Positions 43,077 through 55,325 of a stretch of DNA of 64,000 nt are shown piece by piece; within the stretch, counting starts at the first letter, position 1, and each line of letters starts with the position of its first letter. The translations under genes and the position numbers were made by a program. The notes under the pieces are model-generated. The model did no database searches, was not told the origin of the DNA, and worked only from the letters and a program-made list of their open reading frames with translations. Origin of the DNA: Dactylorhiza incarnata (Eukaryota > Streptophyta > Magnoliopsida > Asparagales > Orchidaceae); contig JAWHQI010000004.1 of NCBI GenBank assembly GCA_033032865.1, forward strand, positions 23,356,001 to 23,420,000, read 5' to 3'.

Positions 43077-46000
43077 ATGGCCTCTTATGATCTCGCTTTT
43101 TTCGAGGGTCAGGGAATTAGTAGACCTCCACTATTTACTGGGTCGGATTATAATTATTCGAAAAATAGGATGCGTTGTTTTCTAATGACCCTAGATATTG
43201 AGGTTTGGAACATGGTAGAAGAAGAATACACTCCTCCTACATTTGTAGTTGGAGAGGTTATGTTAAAAAAGCCCAAAGATAAATGGGATGATCGGGATAA
43301 ACTCAAATGTTAAAATAACGCAAAAGCCATGAATGCTCTATTTTGTGCGTTAGATAGAAATGAATTTACTAGAATTTCTGCTTGTACTACTGCATATGAA
43401 ATTTGGAATCATTTGGAAGTTACTCATGAAGGTACATCGCAGGTTAAAGATTCCAAGCTTTTCCAACTGGAGTCGGAATATGAAAAATTCTGAATGGATG
43501 AAAGCTAAGATGTTGATGGTATGTACACGCGCTTCACCAAGATCGTCAATGCCTTAAAAGCTCTTGGAAATACCTTCTCAAATGGCGACTTGGTCCGTAA
43601 GATCCTTCGTTCTCTTCCTCCAAAATTCAACCCGAAGGTGACCGCTATTTCGGAGTCGCACAACTTAAGGACGCTCCAAGTTGAGAGCCTCATTGGGAAT
43701 CTCAAAACCCATGAGGTAGAACTCAAAATCCAACATGATGAATACAACAAGGAGGCAAAGAAGAAGGCGTTGGCATTAAAATCAAAGAAGGAGTGCCAAG
43801 AGGATGAGGATGAAGATGAAGGTAGTCTTTTGGTAAAGAACTTCTGAAAGTTCATGCGCAATCCGGAAAGGAGAAACACTTTTCGAAAATATTTTCAAAA
43901 GGGTGAAAGATGGAAAGGGTCATCTTCAAAGAAGGAAAAAGAGAGCGACAATGAAGAAGAGAGACCTCCACCGGAATGCTATCATTGTAGGAAGACGGGG
44001 CACATTCGGAGCCAGTGCCCAAAGTTCTTGAAGGAGAAGAAAGAAAAACGGCACAAAGGGAAGGAGAAGAAGAAAGTACTAAAAGCTAGAACATGGGATG
44101 ACTCTTCCTCCTCCTCCTCCTCCGAAGAATCAAGTGGGTCTTCATCAAGCGAAGATGAGGAAGCAAACATGTGCCTCATGGGACATGAAAACGACGGCGA
44201 CGATACCAGTGTTCCTAGCGACACTGAGGTAACTCCTCCCAATTATGATGAATTGTATACTGAATTTCTTGAAACTTGCAAAGCTTTTGATAAAAATATG
44301 AAAGATAGTATTTTATTAAATCGTAAAAATGAATCTCTTATTAAAGAAAATCAAAAGCTTTCCAAAAAGGTGATTGTTTTAGAAAAGAGAAAGGTTTCTT
44401 GCCAAGAATGTGATCACTCCACAAAATTGGCAAAGGATATAGAAGAGTCACTTTCTAAAGCCCTCTCTCATGCCAAAACTCTTACAAAAGAGAAGGGGGA
44501 ATTAGAAAGGAAATTAGAAGCCTCTCTTTTGCAAATCAAAAATAATAAAAAAGTTTTTGAAAATAGGTGTGTCATGCTTGTGAAAGAAAATTCTTCACTT
44601 AAAGCACAAGTTCATGATCTCACCATGGCGATTAAAAAATTTGGTATAGGCCAAAAATCATTGGAAATGATTCTAGGGTACCAGCGCCATGGATCTGGAA
44701 AGTTTGGGCTCGGATATCGAGGTGAGGGCTACCGCCCGGCGCTAGCCACTAATGCCGGTGCTAGCACCTCATACCAGAAACCTGAAATTTCTTTTTCAAA
44801 ATGCTTTCCTTCTGTAAATCAAAATTATTCCAGCAAGAAAATTTTCCAGAAAAGGGTCTCAACCCCCTTTATTTTGTGTGCAAACTATTATAGGTTGGGT
44901 CACACAACTAGTTCTTGCAGGAAAATAAAACAAAATACTTTAAAGCAAATCTGGGTACCTAAGGCTTCCACTTATTCTATGGGAGGTTCCACTTGGGTAT
45001 CCGGATCTTTACTCTCATCTTCTTTCTAGATGTGCAGGCAGGCTAAGGACAATGAAGACGTGTTGTACTTGGATTCAGGATGCTCCAAGCACATGATGGG
45101 CAATAAATCAAAGTTCCTTAGCCTAGAAAGGAAGAAGGGAGGGATTATGATTTTTGGCAACAACGGAAAAGGAAGAATCATGGGAATTGGTACAATTGGT
45201 AACGAATCCTTCACTATATCAAATGTTCTTTTTGTAAAAGGGCTAAAACATAATCTTATTTCAATTAGCCAATTATGTGATAAAGGATTAGATGTTTTAT
45301 TTGAATCTTCTACTAATCTATGCAAAATATCTAATCCTATTACAAACAATATTTTACTAACTGCACCAAGAATACACAATGTTTATATTTTTTCATTTCA
45401 TGATCTTTCAAAATCATCTTTAAAATGCTTTATTACCAAAAATGATGAATTTGATCTTTGGCATAGAAGGCTAGGACATGCTAGCACAAAGCTTATTGTA
45501 AAACTTGCCAAAAGAGATTTAATTAGAGGATTGCCTAGATTAAATGGAAATTTACCTTCACTTTGTTCACCATGTCAAAAAGTTAAAATTACTAGATCCT
45601 CTTTCAAAAGTAAAAATGCTATTTCTACTACAAGACCTTTGCAATTAATTCATATGGATCTCTTTGGTCCCGTTAGCACCGCAAGTCTTGGCGGTAGATT
45701 GTATACATATGTTTTAATAGATGATTTTTCTAGATATTGTTGGACAATATTTCTCTCATCCAAATCAGAAGCGTTTTGTGAATTTTCAAAATTATGTACT
45801 CGTATTCAAAATGAAAGTGATTTAAAAATTAAATGCATTCACTCAGATCATGGAGGAGAATTTGAAAATGAAAAATTTAATTCGTATTGTGATATGTTAG
45901 GCATAAGACATGAGTTCTCCGCACCACGCACACCACAACAAAATGGTGTGGTAGAAAGAAAGAATAGGACACTTCAAGAGCTAGCACGCACTATGTTATG

Positions 46001-48107
46001 TGAATATAAATTACCTAAGTCCTTTTGGGCCGAAGCCGTAAACACATCATGTTATGTTATAAATAGAATCATGCTTCGCCCATCTTTAAATCTCACACCA
46101 AATGAACTCTATTTTCAAAAGAAGCCTAATGTGTCTTACTTCAAAGTTTTTGGTTGTAAATGTTTTATCTTAAATACAAAAGATAGCTTAGGAAAGTTTG
46201 ATGAAAAATGTGATGAAGGAACATTTCTTGGATACTCTTCAACTAGTAAAGCTTATAGAGTTTTTAATAAAAGAACGAGAAAAGTTGAAGAGTCAATTAA
46301 TGTGAAATTTGATGAGCTTGTTCCTTGTATAGAAAGACTTTCCGCAGGTAAAGAGGATGATCTATTACCTCCCTTGGAGCATGGTGATGAAGAACCTTCC
46401 AAAGAAGAAGAAGAGGAGGCCAAGAAAGATGAATATGTACCTCCAAGCGTCTTAAAATTCACAAAGGATCATCCACGGGAATTGATAATTGGTGAACCAT
46501 CCATCGGGGTAAGAACTCGCTCTTCTCTTCATGAATCTTTTTCAAATATTTGTTTTGTTTCCGAAATAGAACCAAAAACCGTTACTACTGCTTTAAATGA
46601 TGAATTTTGGTTTTTGGCTATGAATGAAGAAATAGAACAATTTGAGCGACATAATGTTTGGAAATTAGTAGAAAGACCATCTAATCACCCAGTTGTAGGT
46701 GTAAAATGGATTTTTAAAAATAAATTAGATGAATATCTAGAAATATCTAGAATATCTTGAAATAAAGCACGCTTAGTAGCACAAGGATATTCTCAAATCG
46801 AGGGGATAGATTTTGATGAATCTTTTGCACCCGTTGCTAGATTGGAGTCTATAAGAATTTTTCTAGCATTTGCAAGCTTTAAAAGAATAAAACTATTTCA
46901 AATGGATGTGAAAAGTGCTTTTCTAAATGGGTTTGTAAAAGAAGAAGTTTATGTTGAACAACCCCCCGGTTTTATTAATGAAAAATTTCCAAATCATGTT
47001 TATAAACTAGAAAAGGCGCTTTATGGTTTAAAACAAGCGCCCCGTGCATGGTATGAAAGACGTACCTCATTTTTATTGAAGCACGGTTATATTATGGGAA
47101 GTGCGGATAATACTCTCTTCATTAAGCACAATAATGATGATATAATTATTTTACAAATATATGTTGATGATATTATTTTTGGATCTACTAATGAAGAGAT
47201 GTGTAACGAAGTTATTTTAGTGATGAAAAATGAATTTGAAATGAGTCTTGTAGGAGAACTTTCTTATTTCCTTGGTTTTCTAATATCACAAAGAATTGAT
47301 GGTATCTTTGTATGTCAAACTAAATATGTCCATGATATGCTTAAACATTTTGGATTTGAAAACCTTAAACACGCTTCTACACCAATGAGTGCATCACTAA
47401 AATTAGGAAAAGATGAATCAGGAGTTTCTATAGATCAAACTTTATATAGAGGTATGATAGGATCTCTACTTTATCTTAGTGCAACTAGACCCGATATTAT
47501 GTTTGTCGTATGCTTATGTGCTAGATTTCAAGCCAATCCAAAAGAATCTCATTTAAAAGCGGTAAAACAAATTTTTAGATGTCTCATTGGGTTATCTAGA
47601 TTAGGATTATGGTACCCGCATAATGATTCATTTACATTGCATGGCTATTCCGATTCGGATTATGCCGGTTGTTCACTTGATAGAAAAAGCACTAGTGGTA
47701 CTTGTCATTTTCTAGGACCTTCATTAGTTGCATGGTCTAGTAGGAAACAAAATTCGATTGCACTCTCCACCACGGAGGCTGAATACATTGCATTAGAGAG
47801 TTGTTGTGCACAAGCTCTATGGATGAGCCAAACTTTAGAGGACTTTGGTTTTCATCTAAGAAATATTGAACTAAAATGTGACAACAAAAGTGCCATTGAT
47901 CTCACAAATAATCCGGTACACCACTCTAGATCCAAACATATAGATGTGCGTCATCATTTCATAAGGTATCACATTAAAAAGGAAAATGTAAGGATTAGTT
48001 TCATTGGCACGGACTCTCAACTTGCTGATATATTCACTAAACCTCTTCTCGATGCAAGGTTTCAAATGTTAAGGTTGGAATTAGGAGTCTTAGACATCTT
48101 AGGATGA
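43077..48107 (+). pseudogene. Sirevirus S3 gag-pol, one frame, six stops
   Basis: A single frame of 1677 codons runs from ATG 43077 to TGA 48105-48107. It has stops at 43311, 43491, 43506, 43845, 45027 and 46758 (first bases) and no frameshift. Order: gag capsid; zinc knuckle CYHCRKTGHIRSQC (43977-44018); Ser/acidic tract; long coiled coil (about 44270-44640); a second knuckle whose second Cys is Tyr (44877-44918); protease LDSGCSKH (near 45069); integrase HHCC and DDE core (MDLFGP, HSDHGGEF, VVERKNR); acidic linker; RT with YVDD at 47160-47171; RNase H ([16 protein letters not shown]). The length is close to known Sirevirus gag-pol. The copy is inactive in itself. Confidence 0.93.
44679..44775 (+). 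repeat. LTR-type GCGCTAGC words inside S3 gag-pol
   Basis: Between the coiled coil and second zinc knuckle the coding sequence contains CAGCGCCAT, GCCCGGCGCTAGCC and GGTGCTAGCACC, the same motif class as the LTR array. They are translated as a Gly/Ala/Tyr-rich linker. Confidence 0.55.
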
Positions 48108-49094
48108 AAAACATATAAAACGCTAATGTTCTTATGCAATTTGAGCAATCAAGACATCTCAGATAATTACAAAACTTCTGCATAAGACTACTCTTAAGAC
48201 CCCTAACCAATATCAAAAATAAAAAATTTAAAATTCTTGAAAAAACGTGTACTGTTTCCAGCGCTAGCGCTAGCGCCGGCGCTAGCGTGAGTGTGTGATT
48301 TTTATGATTTTTAAAATTTCTAAAATTCAACAAAAATATCTTAGTTTATTTGTGCAAATTTATTTTTGTGTTACTGTCTACTTTATTTTTGTTTTGTTTG
48401 AATTATGAAAAATCAACTACAAAAATTCAAAATACAAAAATATGTTTTTGTTATTTGTGTCTTATTCATTCTTTGAAAAATCAACTATAAAAGTTTAAAA
48501 TCTAAAAATACAAAAATTTGTTTTTGTTATTTGTGTTTTTATCCATATTTTGAAAAATCAACTACAAAAGTTCAAAATTCAAAAATACAAAAATATGTTT
48601 GTGTGATTAAAAAATTTCAAGAAAAAAAACAGTATGATCTTCATTGCCAATATCAAGCATGTATGAATTCTATTATTTCGAATTATTTACAATGTTAAAA
48701 CATATTCTTTCAAATTACTATGAACATTGTTTTGCTTATCATGCTTTGATGTATCTATTTAAAGTGCATCAATTGTATTGCAAAATGTGTAGATCCAAGC
48801 TTAGCATGCCTCTAAGTATGAGTAAATGTTTTATGATTGATAATGATACATTTCACTCACTTATTTTGGTAATCAACATGTGTGTCTAAATCTATGCTTG
48901 CTTGTGTATTGTATTTATGCAATGAATTAAAACTTGCATAAGTTTATTGCCTACACTACATTTGAATTGCACTTATGAAATTTAGAAAAGTGGTTAAGTT
49001 TAAAATTTTTGGTTTGCAAAACAAGTGTATTCAGAGAATGTTGTCTCACAAATATGAACAAAAAATTATATATATGTAGACAAATATAACTCCA
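48108..49094 (+). other. S3 post-pol region, non-coding with repeats
   Basis: A tight palindromic cluster AGCGCTAGCGCTAGCGCC lies at about 48258-48285. Three AT-rich repeats of about 70 bp (starts near 48407, 48475 and 48552, each beginning GAAAAATCAACTA) follow to 48605. No antisense ORF like that of S1 is present. The remainder aligns with the S2 3' UTR. Confidence 0.75.
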
Positions 49095-49155
49095 CCATGC
49101 ACTACTTGAACCTCCTGATAAGTCTTCATAAGCATTGTGAGGTTGAGCACCTTGG
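49095..49155 (+). other. Conserved 3' UTR RNA hairpin, S3 copy
   Basis: The stem CUUGAACCUC/GAGGUUGAG is as in S2 copy 1. The loop starts CTGATAAGTCTTCATAAG. The outer CCAAG is CCATG here, so the outer pairing is weakened. Confidence 0.62.
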
Positions 49156-49795
49156 AAAGAATAGTAAAGTTACTTGTGCAAACCTTGGTTATTACACCAC
49201 TTTGTTAAAAACTATGTGCATTAAAAGTGTGTGAAAGTGATTTACTTGTGTTTTATTGTGCACTTTACTTTGCATATGTCTTGTATTTTGTGATTTAAAT
49301 CAATTGTTAACATTGCCCAAAATACACTTATATGCACATCATTATCTTTCATAACACTTCTTCTCATGAGTATTGGATTCTAATGCTTTATCTATACTAC
49401 TCTTTATATAAAAATGCACTAGATAACCTAGCATGATCTCTACAATGTTTTGGTATTTCTTGAATTTACAAATTGAGCAACATTGTAGTTTAATCTCTCT
49501 TTTTGATATGTTCATTTCATGCTTGGTATTTTTATGAAAAACTTTGAGATTTCAAAAAGGTTAAAACATCTTTCAATTTTTAACCAAAACTCATATTTCT
49601 ACTTATGCTTTTCATGCTTACAAAAAGATGTTTATTATACTCTTCCGATTGCTTACAACTCTTATCTTTATATTTGAAATCTCTTATATATGTTATGCTT
49701 AAACTCTTTATCATTATTTATATTTCGAAAAGCTCGATCATGATATATTAATGCCTCCTTACTACCCTGACCCCACCTTCTTTTGATAATACCAA

Positions 49796-50052
49796 AAGGG
49801 GGAGATTAATTGAAGAAATCTATATAGAAGAAATATTGAAGATTAAGGGGAGAATAAATTCATGAAATCTATCATTTAGGGGGAGTAACATATAAATTGC
49901 ATTTATGTAGGGGGAGCATTAATATAGGGGGAGTATGCACATTATCATGCATATCATTAACTATAGTAGCACTTTTATCTTGCTTATCTTATCTATAAAC
50001 ACTATTGCTAATTTCTTGCTTAGAGGATTTGTTATTATCAAAAGGGGGAGAT
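49796..50052 (+). promoter_or_regulatory. Polypurine tract cluster of S3
   Basis: GGGGGAG tracts occur at about 49799, 49880, 49912, 49926 and directly before the LTR (AAAAGGGGGAG, 50040-50050). The last is the expected primer; the others are extra tracts as in S1 and S2. Confidence 0.8.
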
Positions 50053-50774
50053 TGTTGGACATGTGTGTCACATCCCTTTGTTTGACAATAACAAATCACA
50101 TATTGTATTTGATATTGCTTGTAGTGTGTTTATAGTGTGCAGGAACTATAAGTGTAATACTCCACAGGTAGAAAGCAGCTTGGAACAAACTTTTGAAAGG
50201 AGCAGCACTACTGCCGGCGCTATCGCTAACGCCAGCGCTACTGCTAGCGCTACCGCTACCGCCAGCACTACCGCCAGGCGTTATCTCGAGTTCGTGCACG
50301 CGATGGTTTCGTAACCGCTACCGCTACCGCTACCACCAGCGCTATCTCCCGCTACCGCCAGTGCTATCGCTACCGCCAGGCGCTATCTCCAGTTCGTGCA
50401 CAGCGCCACACCGCCGACTGTTTCGCAACCGCTCCACACGAAAGCTACCGCAGGCGCTAGCCACTACCGCAGGCGCTAGCTCCAAGTTCTATAAAAGGCT
50501 GGGCTCTCTCTCATTTTGGTTAGACCTTCTAGAGATATTACTTGTGCCCATACTCTCGTGCTGCTACTCTGCCAAAACATCATCTCCCACTCAAAGCCAA
50601 AGACGAAATTCTGGAGAAGGAAGCCATCACGCTGCATCCGAAGAATGATCACTTCGACCTCGCTTGTGCTTCAGCGATCCTTCATCCTCATCTCCAGAAA
50701 TCTCAAGAGGGAGTTTGCTTGTTATTTACTTCATTTCTTTATTTGTATCTTGTAGTGAAATCGCCTTGTTTTTG
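50053..50774 (+). repeat. 3' LTR of S3, truncated
   Basis: The first 722 bp of an LTR, from TGTTGG through the U3 array (50205-50480) and TATA box (CTATAAAAG, 50489-50497), stopping inside the CTTGTTTTTG word. It differs from the other two S3 LTRs in the array. Confidence 0.9.
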
Positions 50775-50775
50775 C

Positions 50776-50874
50776 ATTTTTATGGGCAATATCTTTGCCT
50801 TTGCATTTTGCGGTGGAGGAGGAGATTTAAGAGAAAGCCTAAATCAATATTTTGGGTGAAATTTAGGAATAGAG
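50776..50874 (+). repeat. Copy of the S3 5' flank (99 bp)
   Basis: Identical by eye to 41684-41782, including the TAGAG target copy. It joins the truncated LTR with a single extra C (50775). Confidence 0.92.
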
Positions 50875-52111
50875 TGTTGGACATGTGTGTCACATCCCTT
50901 TGTTTGAGAATAACAAATCACATATTGTATTTGATATTGCTTGTAGTGTGTTTATAGTGTGCAGGAACTATAGGTGCAATACTCCACAGGTAGAAAGCAG
51001 CTTGGAACAAACTTTTGAAAGGAGCAGCGCTACCGCCGGCGCTATCGCTAACGCCAGCGCTACTGCTAGCGCTATCGCTACCGCCAGCACTACTGCCAGC
51101 GCTATCACTACCGCCAGGCGTTATCTCGAGTTCATGCATGCGACAGTTTTGTAACCGCTACCGCTACCGCTACCGCTACCGCTACCGCTACCGCCAGCGC
51201 TATCTCCTGCTATTGCCAGCGCTATCGCTACCATCGGGCGCTATCTCCAGTTCGTGCACAGTGCCACGCCGCCGACGGTTTCGCAACCGCTCCAAATGAA
51301 CGCTACCGCAGGCGCTAGCTCCAAGTTCTATAAAAGGCTGGGCTCTCTCTCGTTTTGGTTAGACCTTCTAGAGATATTACTTGTGCCCATACTCTCGTGC
51401 TGCTACTCTGCCAAAACATCATCTCCCACTCAAAGCCAAAGAAGAAATTCTGGAGAAGGAAGCCATCACGCTGCATCCGAAGAACGATCGCTTCGACCTC
51501 GCTCGTGCTTCAACGATCCTTCATCCTCATCTCCAGAAATCTCAAGAGGGAGTTTGCTTGTTATTTACTTCATTTCTTTATTTGTATCTTGTAGTGAAAT
51601 CGTCTTGTTTTTGGCGACTAGGTCCTTGCGCGGCTTAGGGGGAATTCGCCGCGTGAGTTGGCGACTAGGTCTAGGGGATTAGATCTAGGGGGTGCTCGAG
51701 GCCATACCCGGGGAAGGATTGGCTAGAGCGGCTTGAGGCCTTATCCAGGGAAGGATATGCTAAAGCCAACCGGTTTGTGGGGATACAAGTCGGTATAGAA
51801 AAGGAAAAGAAATCTACATTTGTACGCCTCCTATTTCTAGCGATATAGAAATCAAATTTTATGTAAACACTTTTTCATTTAATATAATCATGTCTCTTTT
51901 GTGTTTACTTTGATTTCTATCATTTGGCGTAATCTCTATTATTTTGTGTTCTATGTTTTCAATTTCTAATCTAAATTGATTATTTCTAATTTGTCATCAT
52001 TATTTCCTATTAATCAAAACAACTTAGTAATTTTCTTATAATTTATAAAAAGAATTTTATTCCCTTATTCACCCCCCCCCCCCCCCTCTAAGGGCGCCGT
52101 AAGATCCAACA
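50875..52111 (+). repeat. Second full LTR, behaves as solo LTR
   Basis: TGTTGG to CCAACA, 1237 bp, followed by TAGAG (52112-52116). Its array and the adjoining CATGCATGCGACAG word match the 5' LTR rather than the truncated 3' LTR. One 19-bp deletion lies near 51317. The TATA box is CTATAAAAG at about 51328. Confidence 0.92.
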
Positions 52112-52116
52112 TAGAG

Positions 52117-52560
52117 GAGGCACCGTAAAAGGGGAATTGTCTCCATTAAACGCCAAAGAAGGAAGGTCTGGAGTAGAGCCGCCGCATATGACTTGCTTTG
52201 GAGTCACCACTATTCCTCGCAGTGTCGCCGCTATTCCTCACAGTGTCGCCCATATGCCTAGTTCGTCGTGAGTTTCAGAAGTAATAGGACGATGGGGATA
52301 ACAGGGTGAACCAGTTTCTTAGCATTATGAAATTGTTTAATAAACCAATATGAACCGGCTTAAACCTAATAAAGTAGAGTTTGCACAAACCAGTTTACGG
52401 AATGGTAATAGGCTAAAATGGCAGAGGAAATTAATTCATGACTTTATTTTTATTATGTTGTAAACTATTCCCAATTCATGTAATAGTCATAAATTTAACC
52501 TAAAACGAATGATACGTAATTTTTTTATATATAAAAATAAAGTACAAACTTGGGTTGCCT
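52117..52560 (-). other. Athila spacer and start of env-like region
   Basis: On the - strand, after integrase, GGGAGGCAACCCAAG occurs near 52565-52550, a word typical of Athila after pol. A short GGCGACACTG(T/C)GAGGAATAG duplication (52205-52250) follows. Reading frames are broken; the part next to 52116 would encode the start of the env-like ORF continued at 41674. Confidence 0.55.
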
Positions 52561-52611
52561 CCCAAGAAGTGCCTAATTTCATGTCCCGACAGGACAGTTG
52601 TGAAATGCGTG

Positions 52612-53046
52612 TTAGTGTAGAGTGATGGAAGATACAATTTGATTGATTTCGTACTCTCGATATAACTTAACTTGTTGCCCATTTACTTTGAATGTTGTGC
52701 CATCTTTTTCATTCAAAATGGTTAGAGCTCCATACGGATGAACTTCTTTGATTTTGAATGGACCCGACCAACGAGATTTTAATTTGCCAGGGAATAATTT
52801 TAAGCAAGAATTAAACAGTAGGATTAATTGTCCTGGTTCGATATGTTTTTCCACTAGTCGTTGAACGTGCCATTTTTTTGTTCTTTCCTTGTATATTCGG
52901 GAACTTTCATATGCGTTCATCCTCATTTCTTCAATTTCATTAAGTTGCAGGAGGCGATTTTTACTTGCATTTTGAAAGACAAAATTAATTTTCTTAATTG
53001 CCCGATATGCACTGTGCTCTAATTCTAAAGGTAGATGGCACGACAT
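52612..53046 (-). pseudogene. Athila integrase, C-terminal part
   Basis: - strand frame of 144 codons with LPLELEHSAYRAIK, LLQLNEIEEMR, a YKERTKKWH helix, then LKLFPGKLKSRWSGPF, the conserved GPF-Y-type module of gypsy integrases. It ends at TGA 52612, close to the usual end of pol in Athila. The upstream integrase core is in another frame (53184-53366). Confidence 0.85.
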
Positions 53047-54440
53047 TCCATAAACTAGATGATATGGGGTTAGACCTATTGGTGTTTTGTATGCAATCTA
53101 ATATGCCCACAATGCATCATTAAGTTTCTGAGACCAATCTTTCCAGTTGGTGCTAACAGTCCGTGCAAGGGTTTTTTAATCTCTTAATTAGAAATCTCGG
53201 TTAACCCATTTGTTTGGGGATGGTAAGCTAATGCTACCTTATGAGTCACCCCATATTTTCTTAACAGGGAAGCAAATTGGGTGTTGCAAAAGTGACTACC
53301 CCCGTCACTAATAATGGCTCTCGGGGTCCCAAAGCGATTACAAATATAATTTTTCAGGAAATGCAAAACTATCTTAGCATCATTTTTTGGTCGTAGTTAT
53401 TGCTTCGACCAACTTAGAAATGTAATCCACTGCTAGAAGAATATATAGATTGCCTTTAGAATTCACAAATGGACCCATAAAATCAAGACCCCAAACGTCA
53501 AATAGTTAAACTTCCAACATTATATTCAATGGCATCGCATCCATTTTTTTAATATTGTCACTTCGTTGACAACGATCACAACATTTCACAAACTCGTTCG
53601 CATCCTGAAATAAGTTCGACCAAAAGAAACCCGTTTCTACAACTTTCATGGTCGTTCTATTTCCCATGAAGTGTCCACCATACAGGGAGTTGTGACAATT
53701 TTCCAAGATTAGTTTCATTTCTTCTTCTGGAATACATCTTCGCACAACTCTGTCTACTCCAAGTTTAAACAAGTAGGGCTCGTCCCAAAAATTTGAACGG
53801 ATTTGATGTAAAAATCTCTTCTTTTGTTGATAATGCATGTCCGATGGGAAAACTTTACTCACTATATAATTTACATAGTCAGCATACCATGGTGCAGAAA
53901 ATTCAGAAATAGTTAATAGATACACATCTGGGAATCTCTCATCAATTTCAGCACGAACGGATGATTTAGAACATTCAATTCTAGAGAGGTGATCTGCTAC
54001 CGGATTATATACACCCTTCCTATCATTAATCTCTAGATTGAATTCCTGTAATAAAAGCACCCAATGGATCAAGCGTGGTTTCGCATCTTTCTTTTCCATG
54101 AGAAACCGGATAGCCGCGTGATCCATGAACACTATAACCTTAGTGCACAAAAAATGCGATCTAAACTTTTCGAAAGCAAATACAACTGCTAGTAATTCTT
54201 TTTAGTGGTGGTTTAATTAATTTGGGCTTCGATCAAAGTCTTGCTAGCGTATGCTATTGTGTGGAAGACTTTCTCCCGCACTTGCCCAAAGATAACTCCC
54301 ACAACATAATCACTAGCATCGCACATCATTACAAATGGTTCTTCCCAATCTAGGGCCACCACAATGAGCGCAGTGATTTATCATTTTTTAGATCATCGAA
54401 TGTGTACAAACATGCGTCATCAAAATAGAATTTTACATCT
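53047..54440 (-). pseudogene. Athila RNase H and integrase zinc and core regions
   Basis: - strand. RNase H starts near 54340 with FVMMCDASDYVVG and is broken by TAA where Gln would fit (near 54205). 54150-53506 covers the rest of RNase H ([20 protein letters not shown]) and the integrase zinc finger (H-x-H, CCDRC). The core D is near 53440-53480, and 53366-53184 carries IISDGGSHFCN and the HPQTNG segment, with TEISN where ERTNAE-like residues carrying the catalytic Glu context are usual. Several frame changes and stops make it non-functional. Confidence 0.82.
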
Positions 54441-54456
54441 TTTTCTAGTAAACCAC

Positions 54457-55325
54457 TCACGGTTTGGCTATTTTTGCAAAGTCCTTAATGAATCTTCTAT
54501 AGAACTCGGCATGGCCTAAGAAGCTTTGCAACATTTTCACATTCTTAGGTGGTGGCAATTTTTCAATTACTTCAACTTTCATCGTATCAACTTCTAGTCC
54601 ACTTTTAGAGATATGATTTCCTAGAACTCTCCCTTCGCGTACCATAAAGTGGCACTTCTCCCAATTCAATATGAGATTAGTTTCAACACGTGTAAGCACC
54701 TTTTTTAAACATGCTAAACAACCATCAAATGATTTTCCAAAATTTGAAAAATCATCCATGGAAATCTCGATACCATGATCCATGATATCTGAAAATATTG
54801 ATATCATGCATCGCTGAAAAGTAGTCGGTGCATTACACAAACTGAAGGGCATTCTTCTAAATGCAAAAGTGTCATATGGGCATGTGAATGTGGTCTTTTC
54901 CTGATCTTCCGGATTGACCGTGATCTGGTTATAACCTTAGTACCCATCTAAAAAATAGAAAAAAATCATTTCCCACTAGTTTGTGTAGAACTTGATCAAT
55001 GAATGGTAGGTGAAATGGTGTTTCCAAGTGGCTTTATTCAACTTCCAATAGTCCATACAGATTTGCCAAGTCGTGACTATTCTTGTTGAAATTAATTTAT
55101 TCCTATCATTTTTAATTACCAGCATCCCTCCTTTCTTGGGGACACATTACACTGGTGAAACCAAAGAGATATCCGAGATAGGATATATGATTTCTGCACC
55201 CAACCAATTAATAATTTCATTTTTTAAACTACCTTCATAGGTGGACTCAGACGAAGTTGATTTTCTACCTATCCCTTAAAGGATTCTTCCAATAGAATTT
55301 TATGCATACACAAAGAAGGGCTAAT
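54457..55325 (-). pseudogene. Athila reverse transcriptase, main part
   Basis: - strand. From the S3-independent insertion point at 55325 the text resumes ISPSLCMHKI, then many stops and shifts to 54860. The 54852-54457 frame reads MPFSLCNAPTTFQRCM, the catalytic region as SMDDF (near 54764-54750; usually a hydrophobic residue plus MDDF) and the thumb (FLGHAEFYRRFIKDF). At least six stops occur upstream. Confidence 0.82.

Larger units (their letters stand above)
41783..52111 (+). mobile_element. Sirevirus S3 with extra LTR, TSD TAGAG
   Basis: 5' LTR 41783-43028, PBS, gag-pol 43077-48107, 3' UTR, 3' LTR truncated after 722 bp (50053-50774), a 99-bp copy of the 5' flank, then a full LTR 50875-52111. 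TAGAG stands before the first LTR (41778-41782), before the last LTR (50870-50874) and after it (52112-52116). It is inserted in the env-proximal part of the Athila element. Confidence 0.92.

Noticed and set aside
45027..45032. TAG ATG between gag and protease of S3 as a programmed gag/pol boundary
   Set aside because: Five other stops of the same kind lie in the frame and the protease begins well after; random decay is simpler, though a comparison with young copies would settle it.
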